DNA from: Streptomyces violens
Lineage (GTDB): Bacteria; Actinomycetota; Actinomycetes; Streptomycetales; Streptomycetaceae
DNA: 64,000 nucleotides
Direction of reading: 5' to 3'
Assembly (NCBI RefSeq): GCF_000717745.1
Contig: NZ_JOBH01000018.1
Location: forward strand, 100,423-164,422
Positions 50,112 to 58,407 of this stretch are shown here, piece by piece (position 1 is the first letter of the stretch; each line of letters begins with the position of its first letter). The position numbers and the translations under genes were made by a program. The notes beneath the pieces were generated by a model. The model saw only the letters and a program-made list of their open reading frames with translations. It searched no databases and had not been told where the DNA came from.

Positions 50112-52637
50112 GTGCCTGAACTCGTACTCGAAATCAACGGAATGACCTGGGCGCTCGATCCGTCCCGGGTGTACAGCCTGGGGCGCGATCCTCAGGGTGA
50201 TGTGGTGCTGGACGACGCGCGGGTGTCCTGGCGGCACGCGACGGTGCGCTGGGGAGGGCGCAGTTGGGTCATCGAGGACCAGGGCAGTACCAACGGCACG
50301 TACGTGCAGGGGCAGCGGATCCACCAGATGGAGATCGGCCCCGGCTCGACCGTGCACCTCGGTAACGCCACCGACGGTCCCCGGCTGACCCTCAGCGGTA
50401 CGGCGGCCGCCGCCGCGGCGGACGCGTACGCCGCGCAGCCCACGGCGCCGGCCAACGACGCGTACGCCGCGCAGCCGGCGGCCCCCGCCCAGCAGGGCGC
50501 CCCCGGCTGGGCCGGCGCGCAGCAGCACGGCGCGCCGCCGCAGGGCCCGTCCTCGTACGGCGCCGGCATCCCGCCGCAGGGCGGGCCGCAGCAGCCCCCG
50601 GCACAGGGCGGCGCGGACCCGCAGGCGTCGGGCGACCGCAGCCCGACCACCTTCCACCAGCTGGACCTCGGCCGCGTCATGCGCATCGGCCGTGCCCTGG
50701 AGAACGAGCTGGTCGTCTCCGACCTCCAGGTCTCCCGGCACCACGCGGAGTTCCGGGCCACGCCCGACGGCCGCTTCGAGATCCACGACCTGGGCAGCCA
50801 CAACGGTACGTACGTCAACGGCCAGCCGGTCCCCAAGGGCGGCTCGGCGCTCATCGGGCCCCAGGACACCGTCGGCGTCGGTCACTCGACATTCCGGCTG
50901 GTCGGCGACCGGCTGGAAGAGTTCGTCGACACCGGTGAGGTCTCCTTCTCCGCGCGCCATCTGACCGTCACGGTCGAGGGCGGCAAGCAGATCCTGAAGG
51001 ACGTCTCCTTCGGCGTGCCCGAGAAGTCGCTGGTCGCGGTCATCGGCCCGTCCGGCTCCGGCAAGTCCACGCTGCTCAAGGCGCTCACCGGTTACCGCCC
51101 CGCCAACCAGGGCGACGTCCTCTACGACAACCGGAACCTGTACAAGCAGTTCGCCGAGCTGCGGCAGCGCATCGGTCTGGTCCCGCAGGACGACATCCTG
51201 CACAAGGAGCTGACCGTCCAGAAGGCGCTGCGGTACGCGGCCAAGCTCCGCTTCCCCGGTGACACCGCGGAGGCCGAGCGCGAGGCCCGTATCGACGAGG
51301 TGCTGCACGAGCTCAAGCTGCACGTGCACAAGGAGAAGAAGGTCACCTCGCTCTCCGGTGGCCAGCGCAAGCGCGTCTCGGTCGCCCTGGAGCTGCTGAC
51401 CAAGCCGTCGCTGATCTTCCTGGACGAGCCGACCTCCGGCCTCGACCCGGGCATGGACCGCGACGTCATGAAGCTGCTGCGCGACCTCGCCGACGACGGC
51501 CGCACGGTCCTCGTCGTCACGCACTCCGTCGCCGAGCTCGCGCTCTGCGACAAGCTGCTGGTCATGGCGCCGGGCGGCGGCGTCGCCTATTTCGGCCCGC
51601 CCGAGGAGGCGCTGAACTTCTTCCAGTACGAGTCCTGGGCGGACGTCTTCTCGGCGTTCGAGAACTACCGGGACTACGACTGGATGGGCCGCTGGCGCGG
51701 CTCCCCGCACTACCAGATGTACGCGGCCGACATCGACGCCGTCGCGCCGCAGTCGGTGAGCGTGCAGGCGCCGCCGGCCCGGATGCAGAAGTCCCAGAGC
51801 TGGGGCTCGCAGCTGTGGACCCTGATGCGGCGGTACGTCTCCGTGATCGCCTCCGACCGCGGCTTCCTGGGCCTGATGCTGGTCCTGCCCGCCGTGCTCG
51901 GCGTGGTCTCCATGCTGATCCCCAGCGACTTCGGCCTCGGGTACGGCCCGATCGACAGGGCTCGCACCAACCGCGACGCAGCGACGATCATGCTGATCCT
52001 CACGGTCGGCATGTGCTTCTCCGGCGCGGCCAACTCGGTACGTGAGCTGATCAAGGAACGCGTCATCTACGAGCGTGAACGGGCCACCGGGCTGTCCCGC
52101 TCGGCGTACCTGATGTCGAAGGTGATCGTGCTCGGCGTGGTCACCGCCGTACAGGGCGTGATCATCGCGGCGATCGGCTTCTCGACCCGCAACATGCCCG
52201 CCGAGGGCCTGATCGTGAAGAACCTGCCGGCCATCGAGATGACGGTCGCGATCATCGCGCTCGGGTTCACCTCGATGATGTTCGGCCTGCTGATCTCCGC
52301 GCTGGTCAAGACCGCCGAGAAGACCATGCCGCTGCTGGTCATGTTCGCCATCGTGCAGGTCGTCTTCACCGGCGTGCTCTTCCAGCTGTACAACACCCCG
52401 GGCGTCGCGCAGGTCGCCTGGCTGATGCCGTCGCGCTGGGCGGTCGCGGCGCTGGGCGCCACCGCCGACCTGAACACGCTCCTGCCGTGGGACAAGACCG
52501 ACCCCGACCCGCTGTGGCAGCACCAGACCGGTGTCTATGTGATGGACATGGTCTTCCTGCTGGCGCTCGGCGTGCTCCTCGCCTTCGCGGTGGCGCGCCT
52601 GCTGCGCCGCCATGAGCCCGAGGTCATGCGCAAGTAA
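50112..52637 (+). CDS. Double-FHA ABC-2 type transporter
   Basis: An 841-residue protein with two FHA domains, an ABC ATPase and an ABC-2 membrane domain. FHA1 spans about 15-95 (YSLGRDPQGDVVLDDARVSWRHA); a Gln/Ala/Pro linker with DAYAAQP repeats follows; FHA2 is about 185-270 (MRIGRALENELVVSDLQVSRHHAEF). The ATPase has Walker A GPSGSGKST, LSGGQRKRVSVALEL and FLDEPTSGLD, followed by about six membrane helices. FHA domains bind phosphothreonine, so a Ser/Thr kinase such as Pkn-type probably controls it, as with mycobacterial Rv1747. GTG 50112 begins VPELVLEINGM. Confidence 0.92.
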   Translation: MPELVLEINGMTWALDPSRVYSLGRDPQGDVVLDDARVSWRHATVRWGGRSWVIEDQGSTNGTYVQGQRIHQMEIGPGSTVHLGNATDGPRLTLSGTAAAAAADAYAAQPTAPANDAYAAQPAAPAQQGAPGWAGAQQHGAPPQGPSSYGAGIPPQGGPQQPPAQGGADPQASGDRSPTTFHQLDLGRVMRIGRALENELVVSDLQVSRHHAEFRATPDGRFEIHDLGSHNGTYVNGQPVPKGGSALIGPQDTVGVGHSTFRLVGDRLEEFVDTGEVSFSARHLTVTVEGGKQILKDVSFGVPEKSLVAVIGPSGSGKSTLLKALTGYRPANQGDVLYDNRNLYKQFAELRQRIGLVPQDDILHKELTVQKALRYAAKLRFPGDTAEAEREARIDEVLHELKLHVHKEKKVTSLSGGQRKRVSVALELLTKPSLIFLDEPTSGLDPGMDRDVMKLLRDLADDGRTVLVVTHSVAELALCDKLLVMAPGGGVAYFGPPEEALNFFQYESWADVFSAFENYRDYDWMGRWRGSPHYQMYAADIDAVAPQSVSVQAPPARMQKSQSWGSQLWTLMRRYVSVIASDRGFLGLMLVLPAVLGVVSMLIPSDFGLGYGPIDRARTNRDAATIMLILTVGMCFSGAANSVRELIKERVIYERERATGLSRSAYLMSKVIVLGVVTAVQGVIIAAIGFSTRNMPAEGLIVKNLPAIEMTVAIIALGFTSMMFGLLISALVKTAEKTMPLLVMFAIVQVVFTGVLFQLYNTPGVAQVAWLMPSRWAVAALGATADLNTLLPWDKTDPDPLWQHQTGVYVMDMVFLLALGVLLAFAVARLLRRHEPEVMRK

Positions 52638-52661
52638 TCCGCGCCTGCCGTATGACGACAG

Positions 52662-52704
52662 CCGCGAGGGGCGGCACCCGGAATTCGGGTGCCGCCCCTC
52701 GCGG
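52662..52704. terminator. Long perfect bidirectional terminator
   Basis: CCGCGAGGGGCGGCACCCG (52662-52680) and its exact complement at 52686-52704 form a 19-bp stem with the loop GAATT. It separates the convergent FHA-ABC and SLT genes and is among the strongest hairpins in the window. Confidence 0.92.
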
Positions 52705-52746
52705 TATTCATCGTCCGGCGCCGGTGCTCCGGCGCGCCGCAGTGGC

Positions 52747-53529
52747 TCAGTACGCCGAGTCGACGTTGTCCATGGAGCCGTACTTGTCGGCCGCGTAGTT
52801 ACAGGCGGCGACGATGTTGGCGACCGGGTCGTACAGGTCGTTCGCCGTGCCCTCGACGTGGTACTGGTCGAAGGTGGGCTGGATGACCTGCAGCAGGCCC
52901 TTGGACGGAATACCCATCTGGGCGTTCACGTCCCAGTTGTTGATCGCCCGCGGGTTACCGCCGGACTCACGGATGATGTTGCGCTTGATGCCCTCGTAGG
53001 AGCCGGGAATCCCGTGCTTCTTCATGATCGAGAGGGATTCGCGGATCCACCCGTCGAGGTTGTTGGCGTAGGTGACCGGCTTGCGCTCGGTGGACCGGCT
53101 CGCGGCCTGCGTCGTGCGCTGCTGGTCGGCCTTGTTCTTGGCGGCCTCCTTGGCCTGGGCGGCCGCCTGGGCGGCAGCCTTGGCCTTGGCCTGGGCGGCG
53201 GCCTTGGCGTCACCCTCGGCCTGCTTCTTCGCGGCGAAGGCGGAGGCGCTGGCCTGCTCGGCGACGCGCGTGCTGTTCTGGGTCAGCTCGGCGTTCCGGG
53301 CCTTGGCGGCCGCGTTGTCGACCAGGCTGTACGCGGAGGAGTCGTCGACCACGTGGTAGGCGACGGGCTTCACGTTCTGGGCCGTCGAGGACTGGGCCGG
53401 CTCGGCGTTGGCCGAACCCGGGACGACGGCGAAGACCACGGCGGCGGCACCGCCGGCGGCCACGGCAGCGGCGGAGAGCTTGTGATTCCGGTTCAGGCGG
53501 CTGTAGCCAGGAATGGCGTGCAGGGGCAT
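52747..53529 (-). CDS. Secreted SLT (lysozyme-like) transglycosylase
   Basis: A 260-residue exported protein. A signal peptide (AAVAAGGAAAVVFAVVPGSANA) is followed by an Ala/Lys coiled coil (about residues 75-150) and an SLT domain (WIRESLSIMKKHGIPGSYEGIKRNIIRESGGNPRAINNWD pattern, Glu in the RESGG motif, then GLLQVIQPTFDQYHVEG). It should cleave peptidoglycan strands outside the cell. ATG 53529 was preferred over an upstream in-frame ATG because it gives a normal signal peptide. I looked for a ydaO (c-di-AMP) riboswitch and did not see one. Confidence 0.92.
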   Translation of the reverse strand: MPLHAIPGYSRLNRNHKLSAAAVAAGGAAAVVFAVVPGSANAEPAQSSTAQNVKPVAYHVVDDSSAYSLVDNAAAKARNAELTQNSTRVAEQASASAFAAKKQAEGDAKAAAQAKAKAAAQAAAQAKEAAKNKADQQRTTQAASRSTERKPVTYANNLDGWIRESLSIMKKHGIPGSYEGIKRNIIRESGGNPRAINNWDVNAQMGIPSKGLLQVIQPTFDQYHVEGTANDLYDPVANIVAACNYAADKYGSMDNVDSAY

Positions 53530-54117
53530 GCGGAAAGAACCTCTTCCAATGGGGGACGTCGCGTGGGCCGGATTGGCGCAAGAACGCCGAGATCCTTTTC
53601 CACGGCGCCGGGCGACGTCAGCCATTGTTAGCGGCCGGAATTTGACCCTGCAATCATGTGACGTACGAAGCTGGATAGTGGAACCACGAGCCGCCGAATT
53701 GCGTCCGAAAGGACTCAGTCCAAGGGGTGGCTCGGATCAACTCCCGCGGCTGCCCGCATTCACGCCCCACTAACTTCGGTCGTAAGTGATGTACGCCCTA
53801 TGTGCGGGCTCACATGTTTACGGGAGCCGCCTGCCGTTATGTCATTGACTCAGCACGGAAAGTGAGCGCCTGGAGGGCCCTCTCGGGCCGCGAACGGCAG
53901 CCTTTCCTTTCCCCTATATATAGGGGGCAGAAAGTCCCCGCTCCAAAGTGGCCGATGGTCCCGCGTACCGGGAGCGGAAGGGCCTGCCCCTGCCGTACCC
54001 GCCGCCCGGCCGCCCGGCCGTGCCCGCCGCCCCGCCTTCAGCCCTACGCCCCAGGACCTAGCCGGCGCCCCGCCGCAGGCGGATACGCGCCGTGCGGGCC
54101 GCCGGTACGGTAAGCGC
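53530..54117. promoter_or_regulatory. Intergenic region between the SLT gene and the kinase gene
   Basis: This 588-bp gap contains no convincing gene. It is less GC-rich than coding DNA around 53620-53850 and includes the AT-rich palindrome at 53911-53926. Promoters for both divergent genes should lie here, but I could not pair -35 and -10 boxes with confidence. Confidence 0.5.
53911..53926. promoter_or_regulatory. Perfect AT-rich palindrome CCCCTATATATAGGGG
   Basis: A 16-bp perfect palindrome in a very GC-rich genome, 192 bp before the kinase start. The TATATATA core flanked by C4/G4 is striking and looks like an operator or a structured DNA site. The protein that binds it is unknown. Confidence 0.5.
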
Positions 54118-55275
54118 ATGAGCAAGGGACCAGGGGCGGAGCGGGGAGCCGGGCTCTCCGCGGTGAGCGGCGCCATCCTCGCGATGAGCCGGCACCTGGA
54201 GGTGCGCGACGTGCTCAAGACGATCGTCGCGTCCGCCCGCGAGCTGCTGGACGCGGAGTACGCCGCGCTCGGCGTCCCGGACGACCACGGCGGCTTCGCG
54301 CAGTTCGTCGTGGACGGGGTGAGCGAGGAGCAGTGGAAGGCCATCGGCCCGCTGCCCCGCCAGCACGGCATCCTCGCCGCGATGCTCCAGGAGGCCACCC
54401 CGCAGCGCCTCGGCGACGTCCGCCAGGACCCCCGCTTCGAGGGCTGGCCCGGCGCCCACCCCGACATGTCGGACTTCCTGGGCATGCCGGTCGCCGACGG
54501 CGACGAGATCCTCGGCGCGCTCTTCCTCGCCAACAAGAGGTGCCCGAAGCCGGCCGGCGGCTGCGGCTTCACCGAGGAGGACGAGGCGCTGCTCGGCATG
54601 CTCGCCCAGCACGCCGCCATCGCGCTGACCAACGCCCGGCTGTACGAGCGCAGCCGCGAGCTGACCATCGCGGGGGAGCGGGCCCGGCTGGCGCACGAGC
54701 TGCACGACGCGGTCTCCCAGAAGCTCTTCTCGCTGCGGCTGACCGCGCAGGCCGCCACCGCGCTGGTCGACCGCGATCCGGCCCGCGCCAAGGGCGAGCT
54801 CCAGCAGGTCACGCAGCTCGCCGCGGAGGCCGCCGACGAGCTGCGGGCCGCCGTGGTGGAGCTGCGCCCCGCCGCCCTGGACGAGGACGGCCTGATAGCC
54901 ACGCTGCGTACCCAGATCCAGGTGCTCGACCGCGCACACAGCGCCAAGGTCACCTTCGCCTCCCAGGGGCTGCGGGCGCTGCCCGCCGCACAGGAGGAGG
55001 CGGTGCTGCGGGTGGCACAGGAAGCCCTGCACAACGCGCTGCGTCACGCCGACGCGCAGCGTGTCGACGTCACTCTCGTGCGCCACGGGCAGGGCGCGGT
55101 GCTCCGGGTCGCCGACGACGGCCGCGGGTTCGACCCCGGCACCGTCCGCCGGGCCGGGCGCCACCTGGGCCTCGTGTCGATGCGGGACCGGGCGAGTGGC
55201 GTCGGCGGCACGCTCACGGTGGAGTCGGAGCCCGGCAAGGGCACCGCTGTCGAGATGGAGGTCCCCGGTGGCTGA
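54118..55275 (+). CDS. GAF-domain sensor histidine kinase
   Basis: A 385-residue soluble sensor kinase. Residues 25-170 are a GAF domain (LDAEYAALGVPDD). The dimerisation/phospho-acceptor segment is ERARLAHELHDAVSQKLFSL with His196 (HisKA_3 type), followed by LRPAALDEDGLIATL and the ATPase with QEALHNALRHADAQRVDV, VADDGRGFDP and RHLGLVSMRDRA. There are no membrane helices, so it probably senses a cytoplasmic cue. It overlaps the response regulator gene by 8 bp. Confidence 0.94.
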   Translation: MSKGPGAERGAGLSAVSGAILAMSRHLEVRDVLKTIVASARELLDAEYAALGVPDDHGGFAQFVVDGVSEEQWKAIGPLPRQHGILAAMLQEATPQRLGDVRQDPRFEGWPGAHPDMSDFLGMPVADGDEILGALFLANKRCPKPAGGCGFTEEDEALLGMLAQHAAIALTNARLYERSRELTIAGERARLAHELHDAVSQKLFSLRLTAQAATALVDRDPARAKGELQQVTQLAAEAADELRAAVVELRPAALDEDGLIATLRTQIQVLDRAHSAKVTFASQGLRALPAAQEEAVLRVAQEALHNALRHADAQRVDVTLVRHGQGAVLRVADDGRGFDPGTVRRAGRHLGLVSMRDRASGVGGTLTVESEPGKGTAVEMEVPGG

Positions 55276-55933
55276 CGGAGGCAGGGGTCCGCTCGGCGGC
55301 CCCATCAAGGTGCTGCTGGTCGACGACCATCAGGTCGTACGGCGCGGGCTGCGCACGTTCCTGGAGGTACAGGACGACATCGAGGTCGTGGGGGAGGCCG
55401 CCGACGGCGAGGAGGGCGTCGCCGCGGCGGAGCGGCTGCACCCCGACGTCGTCCTGATGGACATCAAGATGCCCGGCATGGACGGCGTCGAGGCGCTGCG
55501 GCTCCTACGGGAGCAGCACAACCCCGCCCGGGTGCTGATCGTGACGAGCTTCACCGAGCAGCGGACCGTCATCCCGGCGCTGCGGGCGGGCGCCGCGGGC
55601 TATGTCTACAAGGACATCGACCCCGACGCGCTGGCCGGCGCCATCCGCTCCGTGCACGCCGGGCACGTCCTGCTCCAGCCCGAGGTGGCCGACGCGCTCC
55701 TCAGCCAGGAGGACACGGGCGGCGGCCAGGGCCGCGGCGGCTCCCTCACCGACCGCGAGCGCGAGGTGCTCGCCCTCATAGCGGACGGCCGCTCCAACCG
55801 CGAGATCGCCCGAGCGCTGGTCCTCTCCGAAAAAACGGTCAAGACCCACGTCTCCAACATCCTCATGAAACTCGACCTGGCAGACCGCACCCAGGCCGCA
55901 CTGTGGGCGGTACGGCATGGGGTGGGCGCGTAA
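55268..55933 (+). CDS. LuxR/NarL-family response regulator
   Basis: A 221-residue regulator. The receiver domain has IKVLLVDDHQVVRRGL, phospho-acceptor Asp65 (VLMDIKMPGMDG) and YVYKDIDPDAL. The C-terminal LuxR-type helix-turn-helix is LTDREREVLALIADGRSNREIARALVLSEKTVKTHVSNI (motif at about 157-196). GTG 55268 lies inside the kinase gene end (8-bp overlap), which indicates translational coupling. Target genes are unknown. Confidence 0.95.
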   Translation: MADGGRGPLGGPIKVLLVDDHQVVRRGLRTFLEVQDDIEVVGEAADGEEGVAAAERLHPDVVLMDIKMPGMDGVEALRLLREQHNPARVLIVTSFTEQRTVIPALRAGAAGYVYKDIDPDALAGAIRSVHAGHVLLQPEVADALLSQEDTGGGQGRGGSLTDREREVLALIADGRSNREIARALVLSEKTVKTHVSNILMKLDLADRTQAALWAVRHGVGA

Positions 55934-55941
55934 CCCGCTGC

Positions 55942-55995
55942 GCTGGGGCGGGCGGCGCGCAGCGCGCCCGCCCAGGGGCGCGGGGAACTGCGCGA
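55942..55995 (+). repeat. Hairpin plus copy 2 of the 19-nt dispersed repeat
   Basis: GGGCGGGCG and CGCCCGCCC form a hairpin just after the response regulator stop, and are followed by GGCGCGGGGAACTGCGCGA (55977-55995), identical to the minus-strand copy at 24942-24960. The hairpin could serve as terminator. This compound element occurs, as I recall, after many Streptomyces genes. Confidence 0.75.
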
Positions 55996-56036
55996 CCGGC
56001 CACAACGGCGCCGCGCCCGCCAACGCACAGAAACCC

Positions 56037-56840
56037 CTACGGCGCCCGCCTTTCGCGCTCCTCCACAGCCGCGTTGTACGCCGCAACCTGCGCCCGCCGC
56101 GCAGTCCGCTCCACCGGCCGCAACGCCTCCCGCCGCGCCGCGATCTGCGACGAGCTGACGGCCGCACCATGCTCCCGGCCATCCCCACCGGGCCCCTCCG
56201 CAATGCGGATAAGCGCCCCCACCTTCTGCGCCAGCTCCAGCACCCGCACCGCCCGCGGCGGATACCCCGGCGCCAGGAGCTGCCGCCCGGCCTCGGCCCG
56301 CGCGCGGTACGCCGCCAGCGCCGCGTCGGCGACCGGGCCCGATCCGGCCACATCCAGCTTCGCCAGCAGCTCCGTCGCCTCCCGCAGCGCCTGCGCCAGC
56401 TCCCGCTCCGCCTCGCCGAGCGAGGGCACGTCCGCCGGCGGCGCGTCCCGTACGGCCATGCAGTGCCATACGACCTCGACGTGCACATCGCCCTCGGGCC
56501 CCGCCTCGTGCACCTCCGGCACCAGACCCAGCGCCACCCCGCAGGCGGTGACCGCTTCCTCGGCCACTATCGCGCGCGCATTGAACTCCGGCGGGCCGCT
56601 CAGCCCCAGCGGGTGCCCCGGCACCGGCAGCGCCACCCGCAGTCCGGTCGCGCCCAGTGCCCGCAGCCGGCCCAGCGCGAGCGTCAGCCCCACCGGGCCC
56701 TCCTCGCCGGGCAGCCCGGTGACGCGGTGCACCGTGTCACCCTCCGCGATCCGCTCCGCTGCGTCATCAGGTGGGACAAGCCCGGCCAACAGGGCATTTC
56801 CCCACGCGGCCAGCCGTCCTGATCGAGGTTCATCGAGCAT
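56037..56840 (-). CDS. Conserved Streptomyces protein of unknown function
   Basis: A 267-residue soluble protein that I do not recognise by function. The N-terminal half has mixed alpha/beta pattern (AAWGNALLAGLVPPDDAAERI, LRVALPVPGHPLGLSGPPEFNARAI, AVTACGVALGLVPEV) and the C-terminal half is helical and charged. The layout suggests a protein conserved in the genus, with a start at ATG 56840 and divergent from the ABC ATPase gene. No catalytic motif is evident. Confidence 0.82.
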   Translation of the reverse strand: MLDEPRSGRLAAWGNALLAGLVPPDDAAERIAEGDTVHRVTGLPGEEGPVGLTLALGRLRALGATGLRVALPVPGHPLGLSGPPEFNARAIVAEEAVTACGVALGLVPEVHEAGPEGDVHVEVVWHCMAVRDAPPADVPSLGEAERELAQALREATELLAKLDVAGSGPVADAALAAYRARAEAGRQLLAPGYPPRAVRVLELAQKVGALIRIAEGPGGDGREHGAAVSSSQIAARREALRPVERTARRAQVAAYNAAVEERERRAP

Positions 56841-56945
56841 GGACCCAGCCTAAGGACAGGCACTGACAATGGGTGGCGTAGGTTTGCAGAGGGCTGCGCC
56901 CACAGGCGCACCGACGACCGAGATGCAATGGGAGACAACGCGCTC

Positions 56946-57737
56946 ATGAGCGATGTTCTGGAGCTGGTGGACGTATCCGTGGTCCGCGAGGGCCGGGCTC
57001 TGGTGGACCAGGTCTCCTGGTCGGTGAAGGAGGGAGAGCGCTGGGTGATCCTGGGCCCGAACGGCGCCGGCAAGACCACCCTCCTCAATGTCGCCTCCAG
57101 CTATGTCTTCCCGACCACGGGCACCAGCACGATCCTCGGCGAGACCCTCGGCAAGGTCGACGTCTTCGACCTCCGCCCGCGCATCGGCATGGCCGGCATC
57201 GCGCTCGCGGACAAGCTGCCGCGCCGCCAGACCGTGCTGCAGACCGTGCTCACCGCCGCGTACGGCATGACCGCCACCTGGCAGGAGCACTACGACCCCG
57301 TCGACGAGCAGCGCGCCCGCGCCTTCCTCGACCGGCTGGGCATGACCAAGTACCTCGACCGGAACTTCGGCACCCTCTCCGAGGGCGAGCGCAAGCGCAC
57401 CCTCATCGCCCGCGCGATGATGACCGACCCGGAGCTGCTCCTGCTGGACGAGCCGGCCGCCGGCCTGGACCTCGGCGGCCGCGAGGACCTCGTACGCCGC
57501 CTCGGCAGACTCGCCCGCGACCCGTTCGCGCCGTCGATGGTCATGGTCACCCACCACGTCGAGGAGATCGCGCCCGGCTTCACCCACGTCCTGATGATCC
57601 GTCAGGGCAAGGTGCTCGCGGCCGGCCCCATCGACCTGGAGCTGACCTCCAGCAACCTCTCCCGCTGCTTCGGCCTGCCGCTCATCGTCGAGCGCAACGG
57701 CGACCGCTGGACCGCCCAAGGCCTGCCGCTCAGCTGA
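56946..57737 (+). CDS. ABC transporter ATP-binding protein
   Basis: A 263-residue single ATPase domain. Walker A is GPNGAGKTT, the signature LSEGERKRTLIARAMM and Walker B LLLLDEPAAGLDLGG. No permease gene is adjacent, so the transport partner, if any, is elsewhere. ATG 56946 gives MSDVLELVDVSVV; an ATG six codons upstream is also in frame and cannot be excluded. It is followed by a clear terminator. Confidence 0.9.
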   Translation: MSDVLELVDVSVVREGRALVDQVSWSVKEGERWVILGPNGAGKTTLLNVASSYVFPTTGTSTILGETLGKVDVFDLRPRIGMAGIALADKLPRRQTVLQTVLTAAYGMTATWQEHYDPVDEQRARAFLDRLGMTKYLDRNFGTLSEGERKRTLIARAMMTDPELLLLDEPAAGLDLGGREDLVRRLGRLARDPFAPSMVMVTHHVEEIAPGFTHVLMIRQGKVLAAGPIDLELTSSNLSRCFGLPLIVERNGDRWTAQGLPLS

Positions 57738-57767
57738 CAGTTGGCGCGGAACGATCGCTGACCGGGG

Positions 57768-57787
57768 CCGGGGCCGAAAAGCCCCGG
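57768..57787 (+). terminator. Terminator after the ABC ATPase gene
   Basis: CCGGGGC (57768-57774) pairs with GCCCCGG (57781-57787) over the loop CGAAAA; the next bases are CTTGAT. It lies 31 bp after the stop. Confidence 0.7.
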
Positions 57788-57851
57788 CTTGATCCGGTCG
57801 CGATCGATCGCACCCTGTCCGCGAAGCCGCCCGCCGATCTACCATGAGTCC

Positions 57852-58277
57852 GTGGATGCATGGGTGTGGTGGCTCATCGCTGCCGTAGGGCTGGGAATTC
57901 CTCTCGTCGTCACCGCGATGCCCGAGTTCGGGATGTTCGCGGTCGGCGCTGTCGCCGGTGCCGTGGTGGCCGCGCTGGGCGGTGGCATCGTCACGCAGGT
58001 CATCGTCTTCGCCGCCGTTTCGGTCGCGCTCGTCGCCGTCGTGCGCCCGATCGCCAAGCGCGCCCGCTCCGGAAGGCCGGGCATGGCCTCCGGAGTTGAC
58101 GCCCTGAAGGGCAGGCAGGCCACGGTGATCGAGCGGGTCGACGACTCCGGCGGCGGCCGCATCAAGCTCAACGGCGAGGTGTGGTCCGCGCGTGCGCTGG
58201 ACGAGGGCCAGGTGTACGAGCCAGGGCAGAAAGTGGACGTCGTGGACATCGAGGGAGCAACCGCCGTCGTCATGTGA
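57852..58277 (+). CDS. NfeD-family membrane protein
   Basis: A 141-residue protein with two or three transmembrane helices (WVWWLIAAVGLGIPLVV, GMFAVGAVAGAVVAALGGG, VIVFAAVSVALVAVV) and a C-terminal OB-fold domain (LKGRQATVIERVDDSGGGRIKLNGEVWSARAL). This is the short NfeD form, which works with SPFH proteins, and the next gene encodes one. GTG 57852 has TACCAT 6 bp upstream, consistent with a leaderless transcript. Confidence 0.9.
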   Translation: MDAWVWWLIAAVGLGIPLVVTAMPEFGMFAVGAVAGAVVAALGGGIVTQVIVFAAVSVALVAVVRPIAKRARSGRPGMASGVDALKGRQATVIERVDDSGGGRIKLNGEVWSARALDEGQVYEPGQKVDVVDIEGATAVVM

Positions 58278-58407
58278 CGGCGTTGATCAACTGGCCCTCG
58301 CAGGACCGGAGAACGGCCTGCACAAGAGGGTGAGTCTCTGAAAGACTCGATCACCTACTCGCCGGGCGGGACCGGCCGACAGCTATGGAAGGACACGAGG
58401 AGCCACT

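Noticed and set aside
53530..53870. ydaO (c-di-AMP) riboswitch before the SLT gene
   Set aside because: Several Streptomyces cell wall hydrolase genes have one, but the expected conserved blocks were not visible on the minus strand.
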